Both the position numbers and the translations under genes were made by a program. 55,776 nt of DNA from Thermoflexia bacterium (GTDB lineage: Bacteria; Chloroflexota; Anaerolineae; B4-G1): the NCBI GenBank assembly GCA_011192155.1, contig DUEK01000009.1:1-55776 (forward strand). Reading direction: 5' to 3'. Positions 40,401-48,561 of the stretch are shown piece after piece; within the stretch, counting starts at the first letter, position 1, and each line of letters begins with the position of its first letter. Under the pieces are notes generated by a model. That model was given only the letters and a program-made list of their open reading frames with translations. It did no database searches and was not told the DNA's origin.

Positions 40401-41624
40401 CTCGCGCAGCGCGTGCGTTGCTCGCAACGCCTCAGCCAACGCTTGGCGTTGGCCCTCCTCCGCCCGCTTGCGCTCGGTGATGTCCTCTCCTGAACTCAAG
40501 ATGCCGTTAATCTTGCCCGTCTCATCGGTGAGCACAGTGTTGTACCAGACGATGATCCTCTCCTCCCCAGCTTTCGTCAAGGCTGAGTTCTCGTAGGTTT
40601 CGACAGGCTCGATCTCTCCTGCCATCAACTGCTGGAAAACGTGCTTCACATCCTCCCTGATGTCCTCCGACAGGCAGGTGTCGAACCAGTTTCTGCCCAG
40701 CAACTCTCCCACTTTGTATCCCAGAATCTCGCGCCCCTTCCGGCTCACCAGGGTGATCTCGCCCTTCTCGTTCAAGGCTACCAGGATGGCGCCAGCTACG
40801 TCCAGGTATTTTTGCGCCTTGTCCCGCCCCTGGCGCAGCGCCCCCTCCGCCCGCTTGCGTTCGGTGATGTCTTTATCCACCCCCCGGTAGCCGATCAAGT
40901 TGCCCTCTCTGTCAAATATGGGCACGCCGTTGGTCAGCAGACAGATCTCGCGCCCCTCTCGGCTGATGTTCCAGTTCTCCAGGCCCACAATAGGCTCGCG
41001 GTTCCTGGCGATTTTCTCAAAGATCTTGCCGACGCGAGTGGCTTCGCCCGGCGGCATCAGATCGAAGGGGGTTTTGCCCAGTACCTCTTCGGCAGAATAG
41101 CCCAGCACGTCCAGCACCCGCTCCGAGCAATAGGTGTAGCGGCCCTGGCTATCTACCTCCCACACCCAATCCGAGGTGCTCAGGGCCACGTCGCGGAAGC
41201 GCGCCTCGCTCTCCCTCAGTATCCCCGCCGCCCGCTTGCGCTCGGCCAGCAAATGGGCCCTTTCCAGCACTCGTTCGACGACGATGGCCACTTGCTCCAT
41301 GTCCTGAATGGGCTTGGCGACGTAATCCCACGCGCCGCGCCGCATCGCCTCGACAGCGTCGCTCAACGCGCCCGCTCCAGAGACGACCACCAGGGGCAGT
41401 TCGGGCTGCTCGGCGTGGAGGGCGGCGACGATCTCCAGGCCATCCACGCGGGGCATACGCAGGTCTACCAGGATGGCGTGGAATTGTTCGGCGCGGGCCA
41501 GAGCCAGGCCCTCGTCGCCGTTGGCGGCCGCGACGGTCTCATAGCCGCATACGGTCAAATAGTCAGCCAGGGTGCGGCGGATGAGCGGTTCGTCGTCAAT
41601 GATCAAAATCCTTTTAATTGACAT
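37455..41624 (-). CDS. Very large sensor kinase: REC-PAS-PAS-PAS-GAF-GAF-GAF-PAS-HisKA-HATPase
   Basis: 1389 residues, cytosolic. N-terminal receiver with D54 (AILVDLRMPRVDG). PAS at about 140-258, 265-388 and 410-530. GAF at about 555-700, 720-870 and 895-1040. A fourth, short PAS lies at about 1060-1155. HisKA has NISHELRTPITTVKLYAHLM with H1174, and the ATPase has NGIRFTPQGG, DTGMGIP and GTGLGLSIV. A receiver at the N-terminus implies that it is itself regulated by phosphotransfer. The GAF domains suggest small-molecule or redox sensing. The start ATG 41624 follows AAGGGGGAG. The preceding kinase gene ends 10 bp upstream, so the two form an operon. The third PAS (about 40060-40440) is more A+T-rich than its neighbours. 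Confidence 0.93.
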   Translation of the reverse strand: MSIKRILIIDDEPLIRRTLADYLTVCGYETVAAANGDEGLALARAEQFHAILVDLRMPRVDGLEIVAALHAEQPELPLVVVSGAGALSDAVEAMRRGAWDYVAKPIQDMEQVAIVVERVLERAHLLAERKRAAGILRESEARFRDVALSTSDWVWEVDSQGRYTYCSERVLDVLGYSAEEVLGKTPFDLMPPGEATRVGKIFEKIARNREPIVGLENWNISREGREICLLTNGVPIFDREGNLIGYRGVDKDITERKRAEGALRQGRDKAQKYLDVAGAILVALNEKGEITLVSRKGREILGYKVGELLGRNWFDTCLSEDIREDVKHVFQQLMAGEIEPVETYENSALTKAGEERIIVWYNTVLTDETGKINGILSSGEDITERKRAEEGQRQALAEALRATHALRESEERYRELVERSPQGIVVRQGDKYVLANQSFADMVGYSTDELLEFTPDEIYDLVHPDDHEMIAQRYKDRQAGKVVPDSYEHRFIRKDGETRWARATVTEVEVQGERAFLGIYLDVTERKRAEEEARRRATQAALIYEVGQRVSGELELDTLLSEIVVAVQDAFGYYGVMLLLLDEECERLTMQSIAGGYADVFPDGLWLAVGEGMIGRAAATGETQVSGDVSQHPHFVRKAQEETRSELAVPIQSGERIIGVLDIQSDELDAFDEMDMAAMETLSTQIGAAIENARLLQDTRARAEELAVLNKLSQALTARLDVAHVLEEAYRGVSRLMDTTDFYIVLYQPDKEEIAFALDVIDGEIQKPYVTRRAGQGLAEHVIHTRAPLLIQENLPEMLEEMGIELGRRPAFSWVGAPLIVGDRVLGMMAAIQSHAGSPAYGEHDRDLLLSVASQTATALQNAYLFEETQRRATQLALINDIAEKIAAALGLESVLERAARLVQESFGYHHVAIFTVDREQGEIMMRTRAGDFVHLFPPDHRLKLGQGIVGWTGLHNETLLANDVDADPRYVNLYPDVVPTRSELCAPIGVGREVVGVLDVQSPQRDAFDENDVLVLETLADQIAVAIENARLYEEITGYAEQLEQRVQERTAQLAVERAHSDAILRSATDGIVVANSDGDVIQANPVAQAWLTQTLAPEEAARLREVVRSAAAQTEEQPAELLELTGLDLEVKAAPISGSGLEEAAAVIAIHDVSHLKSLDRMKSRFITNISHELRTPITTVKLYAHLMRQRSDKWEQYLDTLAQEAERLARLVEDILEISRVDSGRLEIKPGPTSLNELAESVVASHREQAQERGLALEYRPAEPGPVALVDSNRITQALVNLVQNGIRFTPQGGKVTLSTGEQKAQRRAWATVTVADTGMGIPEDELPHIFERFFRGTEPRDMQLSGTGLGLSIVKEIVELHGGRVTVESKQGSGSAFTVWLPFAE

Positions 41625-41634
41625 GTGCTCCCCC

Positions 41635-43677
41635 TTATGGGGCATTGGTAGACTGAGGCTGACTTGCTAATTCTGAGGCAATGGGCAGCTCAACCACAAA
41701 GCGACTGCCTCCCTCAACGATAGGTTCAACCCAAATCCGCCCCTTGTGGCGCTCCACCACAATAGACCAACAAAGCCACAGCCCCAACCCCGTCCCCTCG
41801 CCCACCTCTTTGGTGGTAAAAAAGGGGTCAAACAGCCGCGCTTGCTTCGCTTTTGGGATACCGGGGCCGTTGTCCTCCACCTCCAGGCGAATTTGGGATT
41901 TGGGATTTGGGATTGGGGATTGGGTGTCTTGCGTCAAGGATGTACGCAGCGTCAACCGGGGGCGATATTCCTCATTCGCCATTCGCCATTCGCCATTCGC
42001 CATAGCCTGCGCCGCGTTGCGCACCAGGTTGAGGATCACTTGCTGGATCTGCTGCCCATCGCAGAGCACGTTTGGCAGATCGAGAGCCAGTTCGCGCACG
42101 ACCTCCATGTTCCGAAAATCGTACTTTTTCTTCAAGTTGTAATCGGTGGCCGCCAGATCGAGCGTTCGTTCCACCAGTGCGTTCAGGTCGTGGGGCGCGA
42201 TTTTGGAAGAGCTTTTGCGCGAAAAGCTGAGCAAGTCGGAGACAATCTTGGCGGCGCGACTGCCGGTATCGCGGATGCCGTCCAGATACTCGACCAGTTC
42301 CCGTTCTTGCAGGTAGCGGGCCAGTCCGTCGGGGTCCACTCCGCATGCTTGCAGCCGCTCGCGGGTGTGAGGCTGTTGCGTGTCGAAGGCCATCTGTAGC
42401 ATCTGCGCACTTTGCATCATCGCGCCCAGGGGGTTGTTGATCTCGTGGGCCACGCCGGCTGCCAGCATGCCCACGCTGGCCATCCTGGCCGATTGGAGCA
42501 TCATTTCCTCCAACTGCACGCGCTGGGTCGCGTCGTCAATGCGCAGAACGGCGCCTTCGATATCGTTGGCCGCGAGCGGAAAGACGCTCACGTCGCGATA
42601 GAGTGGCCCGGCTTCCGACTCCAGTTGTTCCTTGTGCCGGTGAGCGACTTGGCGTTCACGCAACACCTGCTCAAACAATTCGTGATAGCGTTCCAGTTCG
42701 GGGCAGGCCCGCCACAGCGGTTGCCCTTGTATTTGCTCCTCCGTCTGGCCCGTCAGAGCCTCGGCGGCCGGGTTGCAGGCCAGTACCCGCCCGGCGGGGT
42801 CCAGCGTGATGAGGGCCGAGGGCATCGAATCGGTGATGTTCTGTAGTAAATGCTGCAAGCGCATGATCTCTGCCTCGTCCCGCTTGCGCTCGGTGATGTC
42901 CAAGAACGCGGCCACCATTCTCCCGGGCAAAGTCTGGAAGGCGTGGACTTGGAAAGCGCCCGCGATTTGGTTTTCTTGATAGTTGATTTGCTCAGTTTGC
43001 CAGGGGTTGCCCTCCGAAGCAGTTTGGCGATAGCTCCCCGGTACTTGCGTCTCTGTGAGAGCCGGGAATGCCTCTTCAATGGTTTGGCCCACAAACTGAT
43101 CGTTATTCACGCCCAAAATCTCATCGGCGGCGGGGTTCGCGCCGGTGAATACCAGTTTGCCATCTGGTTCCAATTGGTACATGTGCATACCCATTGGGAT
43201 GGACTCGACGATATTGCGGAACTTGGCCTCCGATTCTAGCAGCGCCTCCTCGGCAGCCGCTTTCGTGCTTTCGAGCCGCAGTTTTTCAAAGCATCGCTCC
43301 AGGGTCGCCAACAGGTAGCGCATGTCCAGGGGTTTTCGCAAATAGTCGTAAGCGCCTCTGTGGAGCGCGTTGATGGCCGTATCCACCGTTGCATAAGCCG
43401 TCATCATCACGCACAGGATCCCGGGGCGGACCAGTTCCAGTTCAGCGATCAGGTCAACCCCGCTATCACGCCCCAGGCGAATATCCAGCAATGCTACCTG
43501 CGCGTCGAAAGACTCGATCTTTTCCTGGGCGCCCTTGACGCTGTACGCCGCCTCGACATGATAACCGCGCGCTTTGAGCGTATCCACGAGGACGAGAACC
43601 AGGTCTTTTTCGTCGTCCACGACCAGTATCCGGCCTTCACGGCGCTCGTTTATGGCGTCATGATTTTCGTCTGGCAT
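41635..43677 (-). CDS. Sensor kinase REC-PAS-PAS-HisKA-HATPase with repeat insertions in the ATPase domain
   Basis: 680 residues. Receiver at about 15-130 with D65 (VALLDIRLGRDSG). PAS at about 150-265 and 268-385. HisKA has AAGVAHEINNPLGAMMQS with H411. HATPase: NLVRNAAQAM, then VEDNGPGIPKAKQARLFDPFFTTK and GTGLGLWLCW. Two low-complexity segments, ANGEWRMANEEYRP (about 560-573) and TQDTQSPIPNPKSQI (about 582-596), are encoded by ATTCGCC and ATTTGGG heptamers (41967-42001 and 41891-41925). They sit in the loop between the N-box and G1 box, which may tolerate extra residues. First gene of the operon with the 1389-residue kinase. Confidence 0.9.
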   Translation of the reverse strand: MPDENHDAINERREGRILVVDDEKDLVLVLVDTLKARGYHVEAAYSVKGAQEKIESFDAQVALLDIRLGRDSGVDLIAELELVRPGILCVMMTAYATVDTAINALHRGAYDYLRKPLDMRYLLATLERCFEKLRLESTKAAAEEALLESEAKFRNIVESIPMGMHMYQLEPDGKLVFTGANPAADEILGVNNDQFVGQTIEEAFPALTETQVPGSYRQTASEGNPWQTEQINYQENQIAGAFQVHAFQTLPGRMVAAFLDITERKRDEAEIMRLQHLLQNITDSMPSALITLDPAGRVLACNPAAEALTGQTEEQIQGQPLWRACPELERYHELFEQVLRERQVAHRHKEQLESEAGPLYRDVSVFPLAANDIEGAVLRIDDATQRVQLEEMMLQSARMASVGMLAAGVAHEINNPLGAMMQSAQMLQMAFDTQQPHTRERLQACGVDPDGLARYLQERELVEYLDGIRDTGSRAAKIVSDLLSFSRKSSSKIAPHDLNALVERTLDLAATDYNLKKKYDFRNMEVVRELALDLPNVLCDGQQIQQVILNLVRNAAQAMANGEWRMANEEYRPRLTLRTSLTQDTQSPIPNPKSQIRLEVEDNGPGIPKAKQARLFDPFFTTKEVGEGTGLGLWLCWSIVVERHKGRIWVEPIVEGGSRFVVELPIASELASQPQSTNAP
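41891..42001 (-). repeat. Two heptanucleotide arrays inside the kinase gene
   Basis: On the plus strand, three ATTTGGG units followed by ATTGGGG and ATTGGGT run in phase at 41891-41925. ATTCCTC plus four ATTCGCC units run at 41967-42001. Each array is 35 bp (5 x 7), not divisible by 3, but together they add 70 bp. The sequence between them keeps the frame open. Confidence 0.9.
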
Positions 43678-43689
43678 CGTATCTCACTC

Positions 43690-43883
43690 CTTCCGCGCTG
43701 GCGGGACAAATGTTCCAGCGCGCCAAGCAGTTCCCTGGGATCGAAAGGCTTTCACAATATACCACTAACCGACGATGACCGCAACTGGCCAATGGCGTCG
43801 CTCTCTTCGTCTGCATAAGCGGGGACGACGATGGTGGGGAGCGCGTGGCCGCTCCGCTTGAGCTCGAGGTAGGTCTCTAGCCC
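43690..43883 (-). pseudogene. Receiver-domain remnant of a response regulator or kinase
   Basis: The minus-strand reading is GLETYLELKRSGHALPTIVV, PAYADEESDAIGQL, an in-frame stop, then KPFDPRELLGALEHLSR. These match the second half of a receiver domain, including the terminal K-P-F-x-x-x-x-L signature. The N-terminal half with the phospho-acceptor Asp is missing, because family-4 element copy B starts exactly at the broken end (43883). Immediately upstream of the 680-residue kinase gene. Confidence 0.75.
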
Positions 43884-44167
43884 CTGGTTGATTGACAAAA
43901 TTAACTGGTGATTACCCACATCTCACCGCTGAGCGCGCAGAGGTCGCAGAGATGGTCAAAAAAGTCCTCTCTGCGTGCTTTGCGGCTTCTGCGGTGAAAG
44001 AAAACAGAGTCAATGCAGTCACATTTGGACATGTGGGTAATCACCAAAGAAAATAGGGTGCAGAAAAAGCGGATTTTATTGATTTTCGGTGCAGATCAGC
44101 GCAAATCTACGTCCGCTCTGTAGGAGCGCCATCTGCGTCCTAATGTTAAACTTGTTGGTCAATCAGG
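43883..44167. mobile_element. Family-4 MITE-like element, copy B, with a nested insertion
   Basis: Terminal inverted repeats CCTGGTTGATTGACAAAATT / TTGTTGGTCAATCAGG match copy A at 25959-26100. The core shared with copy A (GAAAATAGGGTGCAG... and GCGGATTTTATTGATTTT) is interrupted near its left end by another inverted repeat unit (43907-44045, termini GGTGATTACC / GGTAATCACC). The right terminus overlaps the last codons and stop of the kinase at 44146. Confidence 0.75.
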
Positions 44168-46194
44168 TCTGCATCTACTATCGGCAGCCACAGTGTAACC
44201 GTGGTTCCCTCGCCTACCTCGCTCTGAATCTCGACCCCGCCGCCGTGCTGCTGCATAATGTCCTTGACCACCGGCAGCCCCAGCCCGACGCCATAGGTCT
44301 TGGTGCTGAACAGCGGCTCGAATACCTTGTCCAGCACATCGGCGGGGATGCCGCAACCGGTGTCGCTGAAGCGCATCTCCAAGCGTTCCTTGCCAATGCG
44401 CGTGCTCACGGTCAACTGATTTCCCTGCGCTGTAAGCGAAGCAGTGTCATCCTGCAGTGTGTCAACCGCGTTCTCCACCACGTTGATCACGGCGCGGCGC
44501 AGATGTTCACGGTCTATCGGAATTTTGACGCCGCAAGTCAGCTCTCGAACGCAAACGATGGATTCAGGGATAGACTGCTCGTCCAACAGCGCGTCCAGCC
44601 ACTCATCTACCCACGCAGGCTCCAGGTTCAGCGCCCGCTCGCGATCCCGCCCGCGGGCGTAATCCAACAGTTCGGTGATGATGTTATCGCAGCGGACGAC
44701 GTTGCGCTCGGCCAGTTGCCGCGCCCGTTCAATCCGGTGCAACTCGTCCCGCTCAATGGCGTCGCCAATGGCGAACACTGCCGCGCGCACGGCACCCAGG
44801 GGGTTGCGGATCTCGTGGGCCACGGTGGCCGTGAGCTGCCCCAGCGCGGAGAGCCGCTCCTGGCGGAGCAGTTCAGCCTGCGCTTGTTCGAGTGCCCGCG
44901 TCCGTTCCTGGACCAGTTCCTCCAGGTGGTCGCGGTAGCGTTTCAATTCCTCTTCCGCCCGCTTGCGCCCGGTGATGTCCAGATGCGTGCCGCAGGCGCG
45001 GAGTGGCTTGCCGTCGGCGTCACGCTCTATCGCCCGGCCCTTGTCGAGTATCCAGACCCAATCGCCTGACTTGTGCTTCACGCGATGTTCCGTCTCGTAG
45101 AAATCCGTCTTGCCCTCGAGGTGGGAATTGAGGGTTTCCATTACGTCCGGCATGTCGTCGGGATGGATCAGCTTCTCCCACATGCTCACACGCGGCTCGA
45201 TTTCGTCCAGCCCGTATCCCAGCATTTCGGCCCAGCGCTCGTTGAACGTCACCTCGCCGGTGGCCACGTTCCAGTCCCACGTGCCCAGGTCGGCGCCCCG
45301 CAACGCCAGTTCCATCCGCTGCTCGCTCTCCCGCAGCGCCTCTTCCGCCCGCACCCGCTCAGTGATGTCTGTGGAATATCCGATTATTTCTACAACATGC
45401 CCTTTTTTATCTTTTTTATAAGGCTTGATAGTTGTCCTGAACCAGGTTTCCCTGATAAGTATCTCAAACTCTACGGTTTTTCCAGAGAAGGCATTCTCAT
45501 AGTGAGGTTGAACGATGTTGTAATGCTCCTTACTGAACAATTCCTGGAGATCTTTGCTCTTGATAACATCGGTTGTTATTCCAAAGACCTCAGCTACCCT
45601 GCCCTCGCTGAGGACTGCAATAATATTCCCATTGGTATCTTTTTTGAACCTGAATATATGGGCTGGCAGGCCCTTGAGGGTCTCCTCGAACTCTTTATGG
45701 AACCTTTTTTTCTCCTCCTCAGCCCGCTTGCGCTCAGTGATGTCCTCTACGATCAATGAAACGCCGACGATTTTGCCTGCCTTTTTGAGCGGGTTGAGTA
45801 TTCCTTTGATAATATATTGTTCCCCGGCTCTATTTGTGATCGTCATTTCATTCACAGACAGAGATTTCCCCCGGATCACGTCCTTGAGCAGCGACAAGGC
45901 GCGTTTTACGTCAAACCTTATCAGGGGAACGAGTTGGATGACGCTTTTGCCGATCAATTCCTGGCGCTCTATGCCGGCGATCTCGGCGGCGCGCGGGTTT
46001 ATGTCGGTGATCCTACTTTTCGTGTCCAGCAGGACGATTCCCTCGGCGGCGTTCTCTACAAATAGCCGGTATTTCTCTTCACTTTCTCCCGGCGATTCCT
46101 CGGTTCGCTCGCGCTCGGCTTCCGATCTTTTCTGTGCGCGCGCTTCCTCTAACCCGTTCAAAAGTTGCTCTTTCGTTTTTTGTGTCTCGGCCAT
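44146..46194 (-). CDS. Sensor histidine kinase PAS-PAS-PAS-HisKA-HATPase
   Basis: 682 residues. An N-terminal helix is followed by PAS domains at about 40-158, 165-283 and 290-410. HisKA has ATVAHEIRNPLGAVRAAVFA (His near residue 465). HATPase: VENAVDTLQDD, FSDTGCGIPADVLDKVFEPLFSTK and YGVGLGLPVVKDIM. The Arg/Asp-rich DYARGRDRERALNLEP stretch lies in the dimerisation region. PAS1 and PAS2 (DNA about 45370-46080) are visibly more A+T-rich than PAS3 and the kinase core. The last codons (DLIDQQV) and the stop are supplied by a family-4 element. The start follows AGGAGGATAGAA, which lies in the end of a decayed paralogue upstream. Confidence 0.9.
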   Translation of the reverse strand: MAETQKTKEQLLNGLEEARAQKRSEAERERTEESPGESEEKYRLFVENAAEGIVLLDTKSRITDINPRAAEIAGIERQELIGKSVIQLVPLIRFDVKRALSLLKDVIRGKSLSVNEMTITNRAGEQYIIKGILNPLKKAGKIVGVSLIVEDITERKRAEEEKKRFHKEFEETLKGLPAHIFRFKKDTNGNIIAVLSEGRVAEVFGITTDVIKSKDLQELFSKEHYNIVQPHYENAFSGKTVEFEILIRETWFRTTIKPYKKDKKGHVVEIIGYSTDITERVRAEEALRESEQRMELALRGADLGTWDWNVATGEVTFNERWAEMLGYGLDEIEPRVSMWEKLIHPDDMPDVMETLNSHLEGKTDFYETEHRVKHKSGDWVWILDKGRAIERDADGKPLRACGTHLDITGRKRAEEELKRYRDHLEELVQERTRALEQAQAELLRQERLSALGQLTATVAHEIRNPLGAVRAAVFAIGDAIERDELHRIERARQLAERNVVRCDNIITELLDYARGRDRERALNLEPAWVDEWLDALLDEQSIPESIVCVRELTCGVKIPIDREHLRRAVINVVENAVDTLQDDTASLTAQGNQLTVSTRIGKERLEMRFSDTGCGIPADVLDKVFEPLFSTKTYGVGLGLPVVKDIMQQHGGGVEIQSEVGEGTTVTLWLPIVDADLIDQQV

Positions 46195-46196
46195 TT

Positions 46197-46745
46197 CTAT
46201 CCTCCTGTCGTTTCGTCAACTGGTACTTGAATCGGTATAGGCAGCCACAGAGTAACAGTCGTCCCTTGGCCTATTTTGCTCTCGATTTCGACCCCGCCGC
46301 CGTGCTGCTGCATAATGCCCTTGACCACCGGCAGCCCCAGCCCGACGCCAAAACGCTTGGTGTTGAACAGCGGCTCGAAAATCTTGTCCATCACGTCGGC
46401 GGGGATGCCGGGGCCGGTGTCACTGACCTGTATTCCCAAGCGGCTCCCGACAACGTGGCTGCTCACGGTCAACTCATTCGGACTGTCCGCAGTACGCCCT
46501 ATTCTACCTTTCTCCTGCAGCGCGTCAACCGCATTTTCCACTGGTCTAGGGGATTTGCGCGCTCAACTCTCGAACGCAGACGATGAATTCGGAGATGTTT
46601 TGTCCGTCCGGTAATTCGCCCAGCCAGACGTTCACATACACTGGGCCCAGCGGGTTGCGAATCTCGTGGGTCACGGTGGCCGCGAGCTGCCCCAGGGCAG
46701 AAAGCCGCTCCTGGCGCAGCTCGCAGCCACAGCATTCGATCTTTG
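46197..46745 (-). pseudogene. Decayed paralogue of the adjacent histidine kinase
   Basis: The 5' part (46546-46737) encodes QERLSALGQLAATVTHEIRN followed by PLGPVYVNVWLGELPDGQNI, up to CVRELSAQIP and a stop. The 3' part (46197-46541) encodes VENAVDALQEKGR, SDTGPGIPADVMDKIFEPLF and FGVGLGLPVVKGIMQQHGG. Compared with the kinase immediately downstream it lacks two internal blocks: between NPLG and the region before CVREL, and between IP and VENAV. The phospho-accepting region and the ATP-lid remain in different frames. The remnant ends 2 bp before the intact kinase start and contributes its ribosome-binding site. It is a tandem duplication that has decayed. Confidence 0.82.
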
Positions 46746-46752
46746 GCAGTGT

Positions 46753-47655
46753 TCAATGGTTGGCCCTCTTACGCCAAGAAAGCAGCAATGCGCCGGCGAC
46801 GACCAACGCGGCCCCCAAAATCTGGTCGGGCGACATCCGCTCGCCCAACAAAAAGTAAGCATAGACGGAAACGATAGGAATTTCGGTCATAGCCAGGATA
46901 GTGGCAACGCTCGCCGGCAACCGCCCCAACCCAAAGGCATAGATCGGAAAGGGAATGGCCGTAGATAGGCTCACCAGCCCCGCAAACCATAGGCAGACGA
47001 CGGGGGATACAGGCCAGGGCTGTGCCGCAAAGAACTGAAGAGGAAATAGCACCAGCGTGCTAAAGCCAAATGCATAGACCCAGGTGGTGAAGGAACTGCA
47101 CCGCTCCCGAACCTTTTTACCGAACAGGTTCCAGCAGGCGTAGGTAGACGGGACAGCCAAGCCCACCAGCAACCCTGGCAAGGTGAATTTGAACTGGCCC
47201 AGAACGCCCAGACCCGTCACCATCACCGTGCCGGCAAAGGTCAGGATAATGGCCAGGATTTTGTTCCAGGTCAGCGCTTCGCGCCAGATCAGCCAGGCCG
47301 CGACCGCGACAATGGCCGGCATCGCCGCCTGCTGTACTGTCGCCACGGCTGCCCCGTTGATCAGCACACCCAGGTTCCAAACGACGTGAAAGACACCCAG
47401 GCTGCCGCCCAGGGCCATCAACCAGGGCAAATCGCGCCGCTGCACGCGCAGAGAGGCCGGGCGCAGCAGGGCCGTCACAGCCAGCAGCACGATAAAGGTG
47501 AACAGATCGCGCCAAAAGGCAAGTGCAAAGGGTGTGACATTCTTGCTGGTTGCGATCAGCCTGACAAAGATGGCCGAAGTTCCCCACAGCGCAGTAGATG
47601 CCAACACCGCCACGGAACCAGCCACATTCACATTCGAGCGAGCAGACACGCTCAC
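46753..47655 (-). CDS. EamA-family (DMT) transporter
   Basis: 300 residues with ten predicted membrane helices arranged as two EamA repeats. STALWGTSAIFVRLIATSKNVTPFALAFWRDLF opens the first repeat, and LPGLLVGLAVPSTYACWNLFGKKV opens the second. The C-terminal ATILAMTEIPIVSVYAYFLLGERMSPDQILGAALVVAGALLLSW is the typical EamA end. It would export or exchange a small metabolite; the substrate is unknown. The start region precedes the DUF4445 fragment's stop, and downstream on the same strand is the kinase pseudogene. Confidence 0.88.
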   Translation of the reverse strand: MSVSARSNVNVAGSVAVLASTALWGTSAIFVRLIATSKNVTPFALAFWRDLFTFIVLLAVTALLRPASLRVQRRDLPWLMALGGSLGVFHVVWNLGVLINGAAVATVQQAAMPAIVAVAAWLIWREALTWNKILAIILTFAGTVMVTGLGVLGQFKFTLPGLLVGLAVPSTYACWNLFGKKVRERCSSFTTWVYAFGFSTLVLFPLQFFAAQPWPVSPVVCLWFAGLVSLSTAIPFPIYAFGLGRLPASVATILAMTEIPIVSVYAYFLLGERMSPDQILGAALVVAGALLLSWRKRANH

Positions 47656-47677
47656 TCTCGCCGTCTCTCTGGCAGGC

Positions 47678-47947
47678 TCATAGCCTCGATGTAGCGTCTA
47701 TTGAAATCGGCATCCAGGCCCCCTGTTCGGCCATAGCCGCGATCCGCTCGCCCCGCGCAAACTCGTCGTCGTCCAAAAAGAGCACCGCGCCAAAGCCAGC
47801 GCCGTTGGCCGACGTCTCGACGACCTCCAGATACACAGTCGGGATCATCCCCAAGCCCACCACCGCTTCGACGTTCAACTGACTGCCAAAGGAGCCTGTG
47901 AGGATCATACGTTGCAGATCGCTGCCCTCCAGTCCCAAGTTATTCAT
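47678..47947 (-). pseudogene. C-terminal fragment of a DUF4445 (ASKHA-domain) ferredoxin-type corrinoid activator
   Basis: 89 residues. GLEGSDLQRMILTGSFGSQLNVEAVVGLGMIP matches the last beta-sheet of DUF4445/RamA-like reductive activators (usually ...LAGAFGNYL...A..IGLLP). NGAGFGAVLFLDDDEFARGE follows. Full-length family members exceed 500 residues with an N-terminal 2Fe-2S domain. Here only the last sixth is left, and it begins at an ATG just after repeat-rich DNA. It is probably a non-functional remnant. Confidence 0.65.
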
Positions 47948-48020
47948 CAGCTGGAGTCTGGCAAATTTTCAGAATGCCCACATCTTGGGGTAGGCAACAA
48001 TAAAGGCGCTAGATATGGGG

Positions 48021-48083
48021 GTTCGTAGTAGCGGCTTTAGCCGCTTTTGAGCCTTTTGGACGGCTGAAGCCGTCACTACGAAC
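48021..48083. repeat. Short inverted repeat element with GTTCGTAGT termini
   Basis: 63 bp with arms GTTCGTAGTAGCGGCTTTAG / GCTGAAGCCGTCACTACGAAC and internal GCGGCTTTAGCCGC. Together with a heptamer array it fills the gap between the DUF4445 fragment and the four-helix-bundle gene. Single copy here. Confidence 0.6.
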
Positions 48084-48102
48084 AAAAACGCCAGACTCCA
48101 GG

Positions 48103-48137
48103 TCTAATGAACAATGTCTAATGATTGATGGCTGATG
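48103..48137 (+). repeat. Heptanucleotide repeat with NNNNATG units, five copies
   Basis: TCTAATG, AACAATG, TCTAATG, ATTGATG and GCTGATG follow one another in phase. It lies 16 bp upstream of the four-helix-bundle start codon. Confidence 0.85.
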
Positions 48138-48153
48138 CTTGGGAAGGGGAGAA

Positions 48154-48552
48154 ATGAGCCATAGGGAGCGGGGGCAGTTTCAGCCGCCAGGGAAGTGGGA
48201 GAGGGATGTACCCTACGATATTCGAGAGCGGACGTTTCAGTTTGCGGTGCGAGTGTTGCGAGCGGTTCGCCAACTTGCGAACGACCAGGCGAATCGAGTA
48301 GTGGCGTATCAGTTGACAAAATCGGCTACATCCGTAGGCGCAAACGTGGAAGAAGCCGATGGCGCTGAATCCAGAAGGGACTTTGTCCACAAGATGAGCA
48401 TCTCCCGCAAGGAAGCACGTGAATCTCGCTACTGGCTACGCATCGTTCGCGCGGCTATCCTGGACAATGACGAGTTTGCCGCACTGGAGCGAGAAAGTGA
48501 CGAACTGGTCCGCATCCTCAGCACCATCATTTCTAAAGCCAAAGAACCCTAA
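48154..48552 (+). CDS. Four-helix-bundle protein (S23/IVP family)
   Basis: About 132 residues. RERTFQFAVRVLRAVRQL, VVAYQLTKSATSVGANVEEADGAESRRDFVHKMSISRKEARESRYWL and the C-terminal ESDELVRILSTIIS are the hallmarks of the four-helix-bundle family, first seen in intervening sequences of 23S rRNA genes. Such genes are now found freestanding beside mobile or repeat DNA, and their function is not known. The start is taken as ATG 48154 after AAGGGGAG, with TTG 48139 possible. Flanked by heptamer arrays on both sides. Confidence 0.85.
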   Translation: MSHRERGQFQPPGKWERDVPYDIRERTFQFAVRVLRAVRQLANDQANRVVAYQLTKSATSVGANVEEADGAESRRDFVHKMSISRKEARESRYWLRIVRAAILDNDEFAALERESDELVRILSTIISKAKEP

Positions 48553-48561
48553 TCAACGCAC

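Noticed and set aside
48139-48552. Four-helix-bundle gene as evidence for a 23S rRNA intervening sequence
   Set aside because: No rRNA sequence flanks it; many family members are freestanding.
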